This document shows, in pieces, positions 53,039 to 62,071 of a stretch of DNA of 64,000 nt. Made by a program: the position numbers and the translations under genes. The DNA comes from Anaeroglomus sp964630775. GTDB taxonomy: Bacteria > Planctomycetota > Phycisphaerae > Sedimentisphaerales > Anaerohalosphaeraceae. The stretch lies in assembly GCA_964630775.1 (NCBI GenBank), contig CAZVYY010000019.1:1-64000 (forward strand). Direction: 5' to 3'. The first letter of the stretch is position 1, and every line of letters begins with the position of its first letter. The notes beneath the pieces were generated by a model. The model saw only the letters and a program-made list of their open reading frames with translations. It was not told the origin of the DNA and searched no databases.

Positions 53039-54745
53039 TCATTTTTCCCCCGCCAGCACTTCAGCAATATTAAAGGCATGATCCTTGATGCGCCGGTAGG
53101 ATGTCAGTATGTCGGTGAAAATAAGACTTTTCAGCGGTGATGCAATACCGTCTCCAACACGAACCAGATGTCTGCCGCGGCATTCCTTCATTGTCACGGT
53201 GATGGCAGTTCCTTTGGTCTTTGCTTCACTGAAGAATTCCGGCGGTACTTCGTCTGCATTTGCAGTTTTATTGATCAGGTCAATGTATCGGGTCGTCATA
53301 TCGTGGAGCACCAGGATATCCTGTTTGCCTTCCGGCGTAATATGCAGTTGACTATCCCTGATTTTCAAACGTAATTTCAGGATTGCAGTCACATAATCAC
53401 TGATGGATTCGAATTCATCGGCCATGCGGACCTGACGGCGGCTTTCCTCGACAGCCTCATGGGAAATATTGCCCGCCATCACCTCCCCCAGAAATTCAAC
53501 AATCTCTTTCTGGACCACATCCATATCATTTTCTTTCTGGAATATAAAGTCAGCTTTTTCAGAATTAATCTGATCGGCATCCAGAATATGGCGAAGCGTA
53601 TCCATCATCGTCCTGCAAATCTGCCCCATCCGGAGCACTTCTTTCCAGGACTGTTCCAGGGCAATCGACGGGGTGTCAAACAGACGCATATCCAGATACG
53701 TCAGCCGCGGGGTTTCGGGAACGGCCTTGTCTGGAACAATAAACATCAACAGCCGGGCAAGAAGACCCACAAATGGAAGGAATAACAGGGTATTGAGGAT
53801 GTTAAATCCGGTATGCGTTGCAGCAATCGCCGCCTGCGTATAGGGATACGTCACGGCATTATCGACATAGACCGCTTCATCAGGCAGATGACCGTGCTGG
53901 AAGTTTTCGATAAACCAGGCAATGCCCTGGCTATAGGGCTGAAAGATGGTCGTAATCCACAGCACGCCCAGGATGTTAAACAGCATGTGGGCATAGGCCG
54001 CACGACGGGCATTGGTCGTCGTACCCAGTGAGGCCAGAAATGCGGTGATGGTGGTGCCGATGTTTTCACCAAGCACCAGCGCCGCGCCGGTTTTAAAGTT
54101 GATGATGCCTGAAAATGCCAGCGCCATGGTGATACCCAGCGTTGCCGAGGAGGATTGCACAATGGCGGTTAAAGCAGCCCCCACCAGAACACACTTCATC
54201 ACCCCCAAATAATTGACGGGTTCAAAACGATGAAACCATTCCACAAATTGCGGCATATCCTTGACCGGAGAAAAACCGTTTTTCATCAGCTCCAGGCCGA
54301 AAAACACCATCCCCAGGCCCAGGAAAAACATCGCGGTAAAACGAATACGGTCACGGCGTGAAAACAAATAAAACAGAGCTGCAACACCCAGCAAAGGAAG
54401 CCCATACTTATCAATTTTAACCGTCAGTATCCAGCCGGTGATGGTGGTGCCGATGTTGGCGCCGAAAATAACACCAATCGCCTGCTTGAGCGTCATAATC
54501 CCGGCATTGACCATCCCGACAACCATCACAGTGGTCACGGAACTGGACTGAATGACACTGGTAACCGCGGTTCCCACACCGCATGCCAGAAAGCGATTAT
54601 TGGTCACGGCCCCAATCAGTTTTCGCAGACGCTCGCCGGCAACCGCCTGCATCCCCTCGGACATGAATTTCATGCCCAGCAGAAAAACACCCAACCCCCC
54701 GATCACAACAAATAAAATCTCAAATAGTTTTTGAATATCCATCAT
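53039..54745 (-). CDS. Na+/phosphate cotransporter-like protein (copy 1)
   Basis: A 568-aa NptA/YjbB-family protein. Two inverted transporter repeats carry QSSSVTTVMVVGMVNAG and QSSSATLGITMALAFSG in about eight helices. The C-terminal 200 residues are a helical PhoU-like regulatory domain (ESRRQVRMADEFESISDYVT). Members move phosphate with Na+. The start may be ATG 54745 or 54742 (GAGGA just upstream). It is 33 nt downstream of a close paralogue, a tandem duplication. Confidence 0.9.
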   Translation of the reverse strand: MMDIQKLFEILFVVIGGLGVFLLGMKFMSEGMQAVAGERLRKLIGAVTNNRFLACGVGTAVTSVIQSSSVTTVMVVGMVNAGIMTLKQAIGVIFGANIGTTITGWILTVKIDKYGLPLLGVAALFYLFSRRDRIRFTAMFFLGLGMVFFGLELMKNGFSPVKDMPQFVEWFHRFEPVNYLGVMKCVLVGAALTAIVQSSSATLGITMALAFSGIINFKTGAALVLGENIGTTITAFLASLGTTTNARRAAYAHMLFNILGVLWITTIFQPYSQGIAWFIENFQHGHLPDEAVYVDNAVTYPYTQAAIAATHTGFNILNTLLFLPFVGLLARLLMFIVPDKAVPETPRLTYLDMRLFDTPSIALEQSWKEVLRMGQICRTMMDTLRHILDADQINSEKADFIFQKENDMDVVQKEIVEFLGEVMAGNISHEAVEESRRQVRMADEFESISDYVTAILKLRLKIRDSQLHITPEGKQDILVLHDMTTRYIDLINKTANADEVPPEFFSEAKTKGTAITVTMKECRGRHLVRVGDGIASPLKSLIFTDILTSYRRIKDHAFNIAEVLAGEK

Positions 54746-54778
54746 TCCTCAATATTGTTTATGGGTTGACAAAAACAG

Positions 54779-56491
54779 TTATTTTTCTCCTGCAAGTACT
54801 TCCGCAATATTGTATACATGGTCTTTGATGCGTCGATATGCCGTCAGCATATCGGTATAAATCAGGCTGTTCAACGGCGTCGCCTTGCCGTCGCCCAGGC
54901 GAGCCAGATGGCGGTTGCGGCATTCCTTCATGAAACTGGTGATGCTGTTGCCGCGGGTCTGAGCTTCACTGAGAAAATCGGCATCACCTCTGCCGACCGA
55001 CCCGACAGTATTAATCAAATCAATAAATTGCACTGCGATATCATGCAATTCCAGAACTTCCTGTTTGGCCTCCTGCGACAAATGCTGATTGCTGTCGCGC
55101 ATCTTCAGACGAAGCTTCAGAATGGTGGTGATATAATCACTGATGGATTCATATTCATCGGCCATACGAATCTGGCGGCGTCCTTCATCTACCATCTCAT
55201 GGGACACATTCCCGATCATCACGTGTCCCAGAAACTCGACAATTTCTTTCTGCATGACATCCAGGTCATTTTCCATCTGGAAGATTTCGTCTAACCGTTT
55301 GCGATCTGCATGAGCATCCTGCAGGACATCACGCAGAGTATCCATGGCTTTGCGGCAAACGGCTGCCATACGCTGGATTTCCTTGCGAGATTGCTCCAGA
55401 TCGATTGCACCGGTATCGAAAATACGGACATCCAGATGGGTCAATCGGGGAGTATCAGGGACTTTCCTGTCGGGTACCAGCCACATCAAAAACTTTGAAT
55501 AGGGACCAACCCAGGGCAGGAAAAACAGGACATTGACAATATTAAACCAGGAATGACTGACGGCAATCGCTTTCTGAGAATAGGGATAAGACACGGTGTT
55601 GTCGGCATAGACCGGTGTGTCCGGCAGCTCACAGCCCAGTACCCGTGTCAAAAACCACAATACAAATTGAATATAGAACGGAAACAGCGGCGTCAGCCAG
55701 ACCACCCCAAGGGTGTTAAACAGCATGTGAGCATAGGCTGACCGCTTGGCATTGGTCGTCGTCCCCAGCGATGCGAAAAAGGCCGTAATCGTTGTCCCGA
55801 TGTTTTCGCCCAGAACCAGCCCGGCGGCGGTATAGAAATTAATCAATCCCGTACCCGCCAGCGCCATGGTAATGCCAACGGTCGCCGAGGAGGACTGAAC
55901 AACAGCCGTCACAATCGCTCCGGTCAGAATACATTTGATAATGCCCGGATAGTCGTACAGGCCTGATGCACTGAAACGATGGAACAACGCCTCAAATTCC
56001 GGCATCTTTTTCAGGGGGGAAAGACCTTTGGACATCAAATCCAGGCCGAAAAATACCATGCCCAGGCCAACAATAATCATGGCAGTGAAACGAACTTTGT
56101 CATTTTTTGAAAACAGGAAAAAAAAGACCGCAATCCCCAGCAGCGGCAGTCCATACTGCGTCAGGCTGTAGGCCATAATCCATGCCGTTACTGTCGTCCC
56201 GATATTGGCGCCGAAAATAACGGGGATGGCCTGCTTCAATGTCATCAGCCCGGCATTGACCATACTGACAACCATAACCGTTGTTACAGAACTGGATTGA
56301 ATAATTCCAGTCACTGTCGTTCCGACAGCAGTACCCATCAGACGATTGCCGGTCACCGCACCAATCATGCGCCTGAGCCGTTCGCCGGCCACGGCCTGCA
56401 GACCATCGGACATATTTTTCATGCCGTATAAAAATATGCCAAGCCCCCCGATAACACAGGAGAACATCTGAAGCCACTGCTCAAAGTTCAT
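54779..56491 (-). CDS. Na+/phosphate cotransporter-like protein (copy 2)
   Basis: A 570-aa paralogue of the preceding protein with the same order of parts: QSSSVTTVMVVSMVNAG, QSSSATVGITMALAGTG and a PhoU-like C-terminal domain (EGRRQIRMADEYESISDYIT). The two share the same length and long identical blocks (GERLRRMIGAVT here, GERLRKLIGAVT there) and near-identical C-termini (IAEVLAGEK). Differences concentrate in the periplasmic loops and the last quarter. GAGGA lies 7 nt before ATG 56491. Confidence 0.9.
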   Translation of the reverse strand: MNFEQWLQMFSCVIGGLGIFLYGMKNMSDGLQAVAGERLRRMIGAVTGNRLMGTAVGTTVTGIIQSSSVTTVMVVSMVNAGLMTLKQAIPVIFGANIGTTVTAWIMAYSLTQYGLPLLGIAVFFFLFSKNDKVRFTAMIIVGLGMVFFGLDLMSKGLSPLKKMPEFEALFHRFSASGLYDYPGIIKCILTGAIVTAVVQSSSATVGITMALAGTGLINFYTAAGLVLGENIGTTITAFFASLGTTTNAKRSAYAHMLFNTLGVVWLTPLFPFYIQFVLWFLTRVLGCELPDTPVYADNTVSYPYSQKAIAVSHSWFNIVNVLFFLPWVGPYSKFLMWLVPDRKVPDTPRLTHLDVRIFDTGAIDLEQSRKEIQRMAAVCRKAMDTLRDVLQDAHADRKRLDEIFQMENDLDVMQKEIVEFLGHVMIGNVSHEMVDEGRRQIRMADEYESISDYITTILKLRLKMRDSNQHLSQEAKQEVLELHDIAVQFIDLINTVGSVGRGDADFLSEAQTRGNSITSFMKECRNRHLARLGDGKATPLNSLIYTDMLTAYRRIKDHVYNIAEVLAGEK

Positions 56492-56726
56492 CTACGTAAT
56501 CCTCGATTTTATTCTCGACACTGTTTTATGATTATATTATCCCTGTTATAAGACGATGTTAGAAAACAGGACGCGATTCAAGTCATACAAATATAGAATA
56601 AGAAGTAAGAAAACCACTTTCTGACGACGCCCCAGAGTATCCAATTAAGCCGGGATTGTACGCGATAAGCCAGATTTGAGCAAAACTTTTTTACAAATTT
56701 TTAATCGTTTGGTAATATTTTTTTAA

Positions 56727-56764
56727 CAAAAAAGGCTAAAGAACTGTGCTATTCTTTAGCCTTT
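56727..56764 (-). terminator. Terminator of the aminotransferase gene
   Basis: A 13-bp stem, AAAGGCTAAAGAA (56731-56743) with TTCTTTAGCCTTT (56752-56764), 8-nt loop; on the minus strand it ends in a T run. The rest of 56492-56787 is AT-rich and holds no gene. Confidence 0.88.
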
Positions 56765-56787
56765 CATTCACGTCAAATTGGGTAACT

Positions 56788-57909
56788 TTACCCCTGACTC
56801 AGCCGATTCAGGATGTCAATACCCTGCTCGATCTTGGCATCTGTGGTTGCATAGCTGATACGGAAATGCGTATCCCGCTCGCTGAACACATTGCCGGGGA
56901 TAACCAGGACATTATTTTCAATCGCTTTCTGGACAAAGACCGTCGCATTGGGATATTTCGGCGGCACTTTGACAAACAGATAGAATGCCCCGCCGGACTT
57001 GACAACCTCATATCCCTTGCTCAAGCCCTCAATCATCCGATCCCGCTTTTTGCGGTAGGCATTGACATACTCTGTCATATCCACGCTCATCGCCTCAACC
57101 GAAGCCACCTGGAACGGTGTAGGCGCACAGACAAAGGTGTATTGCTGAATCTGGATCATCTTGTCCATCAGCGGCTTGAGGACTTCGGTGGCTGCGGCAT
57201 ACCCCATACGCCAGCCGGTCATCGCATACGTTTTGCTGTAGCCCTTCAAAACCAGCGTGCCGTCATAATACCTGGCAACGCTGTCACAGGGACCATCGTA
57301 GCAGAAATCCTCATAAATCTCATCACTGAGCACCAGGATGCCGTGCTTGCGTGCAATTTCAGCCACGGCCTGGACTTCCGCCCTGGTATAGACAACGCCG
57401 GACGGATTCGCCGGGGAGTTCAGTATCAGCAGTTTGGTTTTGGGCGTAATCGCCTTTTCAATCTTCTCGACCGGCAGGCGGAAATCCGGGTAGGTATCGA
57501 TAAACACGCATTTACCGCCCAGCATATTGACCAGATGCTTATACATCACAAAATACGGATCGGGAACAATCACTTCATCCCCGGGATTGATGGTTGCCAT
57601 AAAAGCCAACTGGAGGCCGCCGCTGACACCGCTGGTGACAAAACACTGCGGATTCTGCCAGCCGTAGCCGGCTGCCACTTTTGCTTTGATGGCATCAATC
57701 AGTTTTTGTTCGCCGGCAGTCTGCGAATACCGGTTGAAACCCGCCTCGATAGCACGAATGGCGGCTCTTTTGATCGTCTCCGGCACATCAAAATCAGGCT
57801 GACCGATGGAAAAATTCACCGGGTCTTTTAACTGAGCTGCCAGGGCGAAAACCTTGCGGATTCCGCTGGCATCGATCACTTGGGTACGGTCGGCAAGAAA
57901 TGGACGCAT
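56788..57909 (-). CDS. Class I/II pyridoxal-phosphate aminotransferase, aspartate-type
   Basis: A 373-aa fold-type I aminotransferase. The PLP Lys is in LVLKGYSKTYAMTGWRMGYA, the phosphate-binding region is in VTSGVSGGLQLAF, and LLILNSPANPSGVVYTRAEV and LSDEIYEDFCYDG are typical. It probably exchanges amino groups between aspartate and 2-oxoglutarate, but aromatic or other acceptors cannot be excluded. AAGGGA lies before ATG 57909. The gene follows the small basic protein gene on the same strand, separated by that gene's terminator. Confidence 0.9.
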   Translation of the reverse strand: MRPFLADRTQVIDASGIRKVFALAAQLKDPVNFSIGQPDFDVPETIKRAAIRAIEAGFNRYSQTAGEQKLIDAIKAKVAAGYGWQNPQCFVTSGVSGGLQLAFMATINPGDEVIVPDPYFVMYKHLVNMLGGKCVFIDTYPDFRLPVEKIEKAITPKTKLLILNSPANPSGVVYTRAEVQAVAEIARKHGILVLSDEIYEDFCYDGPCDSVARYYDGTLVLKGYSKTYAMTGWRMGYAAATEVLKPLMDKMIQIQQYTFVCAPTPFQVASVEAMSVDMTEYVNAYRKKRDRMIEGLSKGYEVVKSGGAFYLFVKVPPKYPNATVFVQKAIENNVLVIPGNVFSERDTHFRISYATTDAKIEQGIDILNRLSQG

Positions 57910-57954
57910 GGCTAATCCCTTTATTTTATTCTGTTACCTGCAGCATAGGCGCAT

Positions 57955-57997
57955 AAAAAACCATCCGGAAATGCAGTATAACTCTGTTCCGGATGGT
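57955..57997 (-). terminator. Terminator of the small basic protein gene
   Basis: ACCATCCGGAA (57960-57970) pairs with TTCCGGATGGT (57987-57997); on the minus strand it is followed by six T. Confidence 0.88.
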
Positions 57998-58028
57998 CTG
58001 TTCATCGAATTTCATCGGACTCCGGAAA

Positions 58029-58286
58029 TTATTTCTTCGCGGCAGCACCAGCGGCCGGAGCGGCTGCGGCAGGGGCGGCACCCGGAGCGGCTGCGGCTGT
58101 TTCTTCTTTGGCAGCTTTCTTGCCGGTACCAGCCTTGCGATGAGCAACCTTGGGCAGGCCCATAACCGACTTTTCATCTTCCCAGCGATCTTCCTGCTTG
58201 AGCACCTCAATCCGCTCGCCGCGGCTGAGAACATTGCGATGCCTGGACAACGCGCCTTTAACTTTTAAAGAACGATCAATGGACAT
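58029..58286 (-). CDS. PVC-superphylum small basic signature protein
   Basis: An 85-aa protein. Residues 1-50 (MSIDRSLKVKGALSRHRNVL, then SRGERIEVLKQEDRW, SVMGLPKVAHRKAG) match the small basic protein known from Planctomycetes, Verrucomicrobia, Chlamydiae and Lentisphaerae and described as a PVC signature protein. It is thought to bind nucleic acids or the ribosome. The last 27 residues are an added Ala/Pro/Lys-rich tail (PAAAAPAAGAAAKK). GGAGA lies 7 nt before ATG 58286. The terminator at 57955-57997 closes it; the next gene upstream is only 18 nt away, so both may share a transcript. Confidence 0.85.
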   Translation of the reverse strand: MSIDRSLKVKGALSRHRNVLSRGERIEVLKQEDRWEDEKSVMGLPKVAHRKAGTGKKAAKEETAAAAPGAAPAAAAPAAGAAAKK

Positions 58287-58304
58287 TCTGAATTCTCCTG
58301 ATAC

Positions 58305-59243
58305 TTATTTAATTTTCATACCGTATGCATCTTGAAACGGGGTCGAGCCAAATCGCTCATACCCGTCGGGCGCCTTATATTTGGCCCCGATTCGTTTTAT
58401 CGTCTGCTTCATCTGATAACCGTCAGTTCCCGATTTTTCGGGGTTTTCAAAACGGTTCTTTGTGACCAGCAGGAAATAACTGCCGCGCTGAATCACCTCG
58501 GTTTCGATCCCGTTCTGCTTAAAATAAACCTGCACGGGAACCAAATCATTCTGTTTTGTATAGGCAACAATCACAATTACATTGTCACCTGTTGAAGTCG
58601 CCTTTACCGGCTCCGGTTTCTTGTCCGCCGTCGGCTTTTGGAACTCATTCTGAATCGCCGTCGGTATTTCCGGCTTCACAGGTGTTTGTGCCTTATCCGG
58701 GGCTGGCTGCACGGGAATCTCTCGCTGTTTTACCTCTGGTTTTGGCACAACCGGCTCACTGGATTTAGACACCATCTGGGTATCCAGATCCGTCACGTCC
58801 ACATTCAACACTTCTTTTTGACCTTCAGGCGTTTTACCGGAGACAACCGGCTCACCTTGTTGGCTGCGGCCAATCTTTCCAGCAATCGTGATAATCATCA
58901 ACACAACGATAACTGCCCCGACGCCTATTCCAATCCATTTAAGCAGCACCTTATCATTCAGCACTTCTCTGACCAATTCCATGGCCCGAGAAGCCTGCTT
59001 GGGCTGTTTTAAAACCCTTCCTTTTAACGTAACTGCCGGTCTTGCAACAGGTTTCGTCAAAGGCTTCGGCTGAGCCGGAATCTGTTTGCCTTGCGTTGGA
59101 GACGGCTTCAACTGAATTCGCGGTTCCGTCCTGGGCTGCTGCTGAGGCACAGGCTGAGCCTGCGGCGTTTGATTAAGACCCGCGGCCTCTTTTTTTCGCC
59201 GTATCGCCTCATATAATGGAATTCGATTCATTTCGCGAACCAT
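58305..59243 (-). CDS. Single-pass membrane protein with C-terminal SPOR-like domain
   Basis: A 312-aa protein. The N-terminal about 110 residues are cytoplasmic and rich in Pro/Gln/Lys. A membrane helix follows (WIGIGVGAVIVVLMIITIAG), then a Pro/Lys-rich spacer. The last 90 residues resemble the SPOR fold (NVIVIVAYTKQNDLVPVQVY, GSYFLLVTKNRF). SPOR domains bind denuded peptidoglycan at division sites in other bacteria. The match is by pattern only and I am not certain of it. It precedes the signature-protein gene by 18 nt. Confidence 0.6.
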   Translation of the reverse strand: MVREMNRIPLYEAIRRKKEAAGLNQTPQAQPVPQQQPRTEPRIQLKPSPTQGKQIPAQPKPLTKPVARPAVTLKGRVLKQPKQASRAMELVREVLNDKVLLKWIGIGVGAVIVVLMIITIAGKIGRSQQGEPVVSGKTPEGQKEVLNVDVTDLDTQMVSKSSEPVVPKPEVKQREIPVQPAPDKAQTPVKPEIPTAIQNEFQKPTADKKPEPVKATSTGDNVIVIVAYTKQNDLVPVQVYFKQNGIETEVIQRGSYFLLVTKNRFENPEKSGTDGYQMKQTIKRIGAKYKAPDGYERFGSTPFQDAYGMKIK

Positions 59244-59481
59244 AGGATCTCAATTTTAGCCATTAGCAATCCATTTTGTACAGTCTTTCAGGCCTTCCGA
59301 GAATCCCTGTACATCCGCCATCCGGTTTATTCAAATCCCTTGAATTTTCTTCCTCCGGGATTGAATCAGGGCCGAATAGTTCGGTTTACACACAATATAA
59401 ACCGGTGATATTATCCTAATTTTATGTAAATTTCAACCCCAAAAACTCTTCTTCGTCTTATTTTTCCTCACAAATTGTCTC

Positions 59482-59510
59482 TTGACTTTAATCGGAATTT
59501 CGGATAATTA
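59482..59510 (+). promoter_or_regulatory. Upstream promoter P1 of the rpmF-fab cluster
   Basis: TTGACT (59482-59487), a 17-nt spacer and TAATTA (59505-59510). Confidence 0.5.
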
Positions 59511-59530
59511 AAAGCCCTTTATTAATTTTC

Positions 59531-59559
59531 TTTACTCAATACCTATAGTCTGGTATAGA
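59531..59559 (+). promoter_or_regulatory. Downstream promoter P2 of the rpmF-fab cluster
   Basis: TTTACT (59531-59536), a 17-nt spacer and TATAGA (59554-59559). Transcription would begin close to 59566, exactly at the foot of the first leader hairpin. Confidence 0.55.
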
Positions 59560-59564
59560 TTTTT

Positions 59565-59820
59565 ATACGGATACACAACCGTCGACGAGGATTGCGTATC
59601 CGTATCAAGACAAGATAGACGGTGTATTATACCCAACGGGTATGATTATTCCGCGACGGCCACAGGCACGTTTTGTGCCGCGCATAGTCACGGGGTCACG
59701 TTACCCTACGCAGCCGCGGGGATAAAGCTGTTGCTGGAAGCTGGCGGCTAAAAGCTTTGCAGCCGCGCCGAAACGGAAAATTTCAAGTTAGGATCAGTAT
59801 AAAACGTTGTTTCAGGAGTT
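59565..59820 (+). promoter_or_regulatory. Structured 5' leader RNA upstream of rpmF
   Basis: Several stems stand out. H1: ATACGGATAC (59565-59574) with GTATCCGTAT (59596-59605), 10 bp, extended inside by CAACC/GG-TTG. H2: ATACCC/GGGTAT (59629-59643). H3: GGCAC/GTGCC (59665-59679). H4: GCGGCT (59744-59749) with AGCCGC (59761-59766). An identical 9-mer GCAGCCGCG occurs at 59710-59718 and 59759-59767, so GCGGCT can pair with either copy, giving two exclusive folds. No long reading frame is present. No known riboswitch family was recognised. Confidence 0.6.
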
Positions 59821-59823
59821 AAA

Positions 59824-60012
59824 ATGCTACCAACAAAAAAGAAAAGTCATTCGACAATTCGCTCTCGCCGGGCACACAAGGCGCTCAAGCCAGTGAATTA
59901 TTCACTGTGCAAGAAATGCGGTGCGGCCAAACTGCCTCATGCCGCCTGCGGTAAATGCGGGTATGTCAACTCAGATATCACGCTCAAACTCGGCCAGGAG
60001 GCTGAAGAGTAA
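59824..60012 (+). CDS. rpmF: 50S ribosomal protein L32
   Basis: A 62-aa L32. It is basic, with TKKKSHSTIRSRRAHKALKP at the start and the zinc-ribbon CKKCGAAKLPHAACGKCGY (two CxxC pairs), the zinc-binding form. CAGGAG (59813-59818) lies 5 nt before ATG 59824. It leads plsX by 3 nt, the usual rpmF-plsX order. Confidence 0.97.
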   Translation: MLPTKKKSHSTIRSRRAHKALKPVNYSLCKKCGAAKLPHAACGKCGYVNSDITLKLGQEAEE

Positions 60013-60015
60013 GCT

Positions 60016-61029
60016 ATGCGGATTGCCATCGACGCGATGGGCGGGGATTACGCCCCCGGCGAAATCATTGCCGGCGCGCTGGAAGCAAAGGATTTGCTCG
60101 GCTCCGAGGACGAACTGGTTTTAGTTGGGGACGAGGACGCAATACGTTCCCAATTGAAGGCCATGAAGGCATCCCCGGATACGTTCCGCATTTTCCACGC
60201 CCCGGAAGTCATCGGCATGGATGAATCTCCTGTCGATGCGCTGCGTAAAAAACCCAAAAGCTCAATTGCCATTATGGCGCGTATCGCCTCCCACAAACAG
60301 GTGGATGCCGTACTGTCCGCGGGGAATACCGGTGCCTGCGTGGCAGCCAGTCAGTTGCGAATGCGCACGCTGGAAGGCGTCGTTCGCCCGGGGATCGCGG
60401 TTGTGCTGCCTACGTATAACGGCCCGATTACTATTTGTGATGTCGGGGCCAACATTGCATGCAAGCCTATCCACTTATATCAGTATGCCGTCATGGCCGG
60501 TTCCTATTCTCACTTGATGCTGGGCATTCAGAATCCCCGCGTCGGCATTATGAACATCGGCGAAGAAGAAGCCAAGGGGACGGACTTAATCAAAAAGACA
60601 CGGGCGCTGCTGAAATCCGATCCCAATGTCAACTTTGTCGGCAATGTCGAAGGCCGCGATTTATTTGAAGGCAAATGCGATGTAGTCATCTGCGAGGGAT
60701 TCGTGGGCAACGTGGTCCTGAAACTGACCGAAGGTGCCGTGGGAATGCTCTTTCAGGTCATTCGTGAAGAACTGATGCAGCGCAATAAGCTGCTGGCCCT
60801 GTGGTTTAAAACGGTGGTCAAAAAGATTTATAAAAAATACGATTATCATGAATACGGTGGAGCATTGCTGCTGGGCGTCAATGGAACTTCCATTATCTGC
60901 CACGGTTCCAGCAAGGCCCGTACTATTAAAAACGCCATCCTGTCCTGTAAACGATTTTCAGAGAAAAAGATAAACGAGCATATTGTGCAGGCTCTGGCTA
61001 AATCAGCGGTAAAATCAAATGGTGAATAA
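60016..61029 (+). CDS. plsX: Phosphate acyltransferase PlsX
   Basis: A 337-aa PlsX, which makes acyl-phosphate from acyl-ACP for phospholipid synthesis. The start is typical, IAIDAMGGDYAPGEIIAGAL. Later come VLSAGNTGACVAASQLRM, MLGIQNPRVGIMNIGEEEAKG and CEGFVGNVVLKLTEGAVG. The protein is peripheral to the membrane. It overlaps fabH by 11 nt, indicating translational coupling. Confidence 0.97.
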   Translation: MRIAIDAMGGDYAPGEIIAGALEAKDLLGSEDELVLVGDEDAIRSQLKAMKASPDTFRIFHAPEVIGMDESPVDALRKKPKSSIAIMARIASHKQVDAVLSAGNTGACVAASQLRMRTLEGVVRPGIAVVLPTYNGPITICDVGANIACKPIHLYQYAVMAGSYSHLMLGIQNPRVGIMNIGEEEAKGTDLIKKTRALLKSDPNVNFVGNVEGRDLFEGKCDVVICEGFVGNVVLKLTEGAVGMLFQVIREELMQRNKLLALWFKTVVKKIYKKYDYHEYGGALLLGVNGTSIICHGSSKARTIKNAILSCKRFSEKKINEHIVQALAKSAVKSNGE

Positions 61030-62038
61030 TCCAACTGTACAATCCACAAAGCCGACCTGCGCGGTGATTGCCGGGACAGGCTCTTTTATGCCGGAAAAGG
61101 TACTGACCAACGACGATTTCGCCAGAATGGTGGAAACCAATGACGAGTGGATTACCACGCGCACCGGCATCAAGCAGCGTCGGATTGCCTCCGAGGAACA
61201 AACCACGGCGGTGCTGGCTTCTGAAGCGGCACGCCGGGCTCTTGCCGATGCAGGCATGAAGCCCGAGGAACTGGACTTGATTATCGTGGCAACGATTACA
61301 CCGGAAATGGTGTTTCCTTCAACAGCCTGCTTTGTGCAAAACGCAATTGGTGCATCCAACGCATGGGCGTTTGATTTATCAGCGGCCTGCAGCGGATTTG
61401 TTTATGGTCTTTCGATAGCCCAGCAGTTTATTGGTGCAGGCCGTTACCGCACCGCTATGGTCATCGGTGCCGAAACGCTCAGCCGCATCACCGATTATAC
61501 GGACCGCGGAAGCTGCATCCTGTTTGGCGATGGGGCCGGGGCGGTTATCCTGAAAGCGGACAACAACGGCGCCTCGATGGGGGTGATGTACAGCACCGCA
61601 TTCTCAGACGGCGGCGGATGGACTTCGCTGCACTGCAAAGCGTTTGGATCCCGCTATCCGGTCGGCAAACCTCTGCCTGACCCCAAGATGGTCTATATGA
61701 CCATCAACGGCAAAGAAGTGTACCATACGGCAGTTCGCCGTATTGTGGAACTGGTTAACGAATGTCTTGAAAAATGCGACCTGGACGTCAAGGACATCGC
61801 ATTATTCATTCCCCACCAGATGAATGCCCGGATTATTGAATCGGTCGGCAAACGACTGAATTTCAGTGACGACCAGATTTTCATTAACATTGATAAATTC
61901 GGCAACACCTCAGCCGCCTCCATTCCGATTGCGTTAAATGAAGCAAGACAGACCGGACGCCTGAAAAAGAATGATATTGTCCTGCTGGTCGCCTTTGGCG
62001 GCGGATTAACCTGGGGCGCCAACGTAATTCAGTTATAA
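61019..62038 (+). CDS. fabH: Beta-ketoacyl-ACP synthase III
   Basis: A 339-aa FabH joining acetyl-CoA to malonyl-ACP to start fatty acid synthesis. The catalytic Cys is in FDLSAACSGFVYGL, the His in FIPHQMNARI and the Asn in FGNTSAASIPIAL. ATG 61019 lies within the end of plsX; the next codon is GTG. fabD follows after 33 nt. Confidence 0.97.
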   Translation: MVNNPTVQSTKPTCAVIAGTGSFMPEKVLTNDDFARMVETNDEWITTRTGIKQRRIASEEQTTAVLASEAARRALADAGMKPEELDLIIVATITPEMVFPSTACFVQNAIGASNAWAFDLSAACSGFVYGLSIAQQFIGAGRYRTAMVIGAETLSRITDYTDRGSCILFGDGAGAVILKADNNGASMGVMYSTAFSDGGGWTSLHCKAFGSRYPVGKPLPDPKMVYMTINGKEVYHTAVRRIVELVNECLEKCDLDVKDIALFIPHQMNARIIESVGKRLNFSDDQIFINIDKFGNTSAASIPIALNEARQTGRLKKNDIVLLVAFGGGLTWGANVIQL

Positions 62039-62071
62039 GAACTGCCCAAACGTATCACAAGGATTTATGGG

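Larger units (their letters stand above)
59244..59564. other. Divergent intergenic region before rpmF
   Basis: A 321-nt AT-rich stretch between the SPOR-like gene and the rpmF leader. It contains two tandem promoters for rpmF (59482-59559). No gene was seen. Confidence 0.5.

Noticed and set aside
56746..57831. 361-codon open frame on the plus strand opposite the aminotransferase
   Set aside because: Antisense to a gene with clear catalytic motifs; its translation is His/Arg/Gln-rich as expected of a shadow frame.
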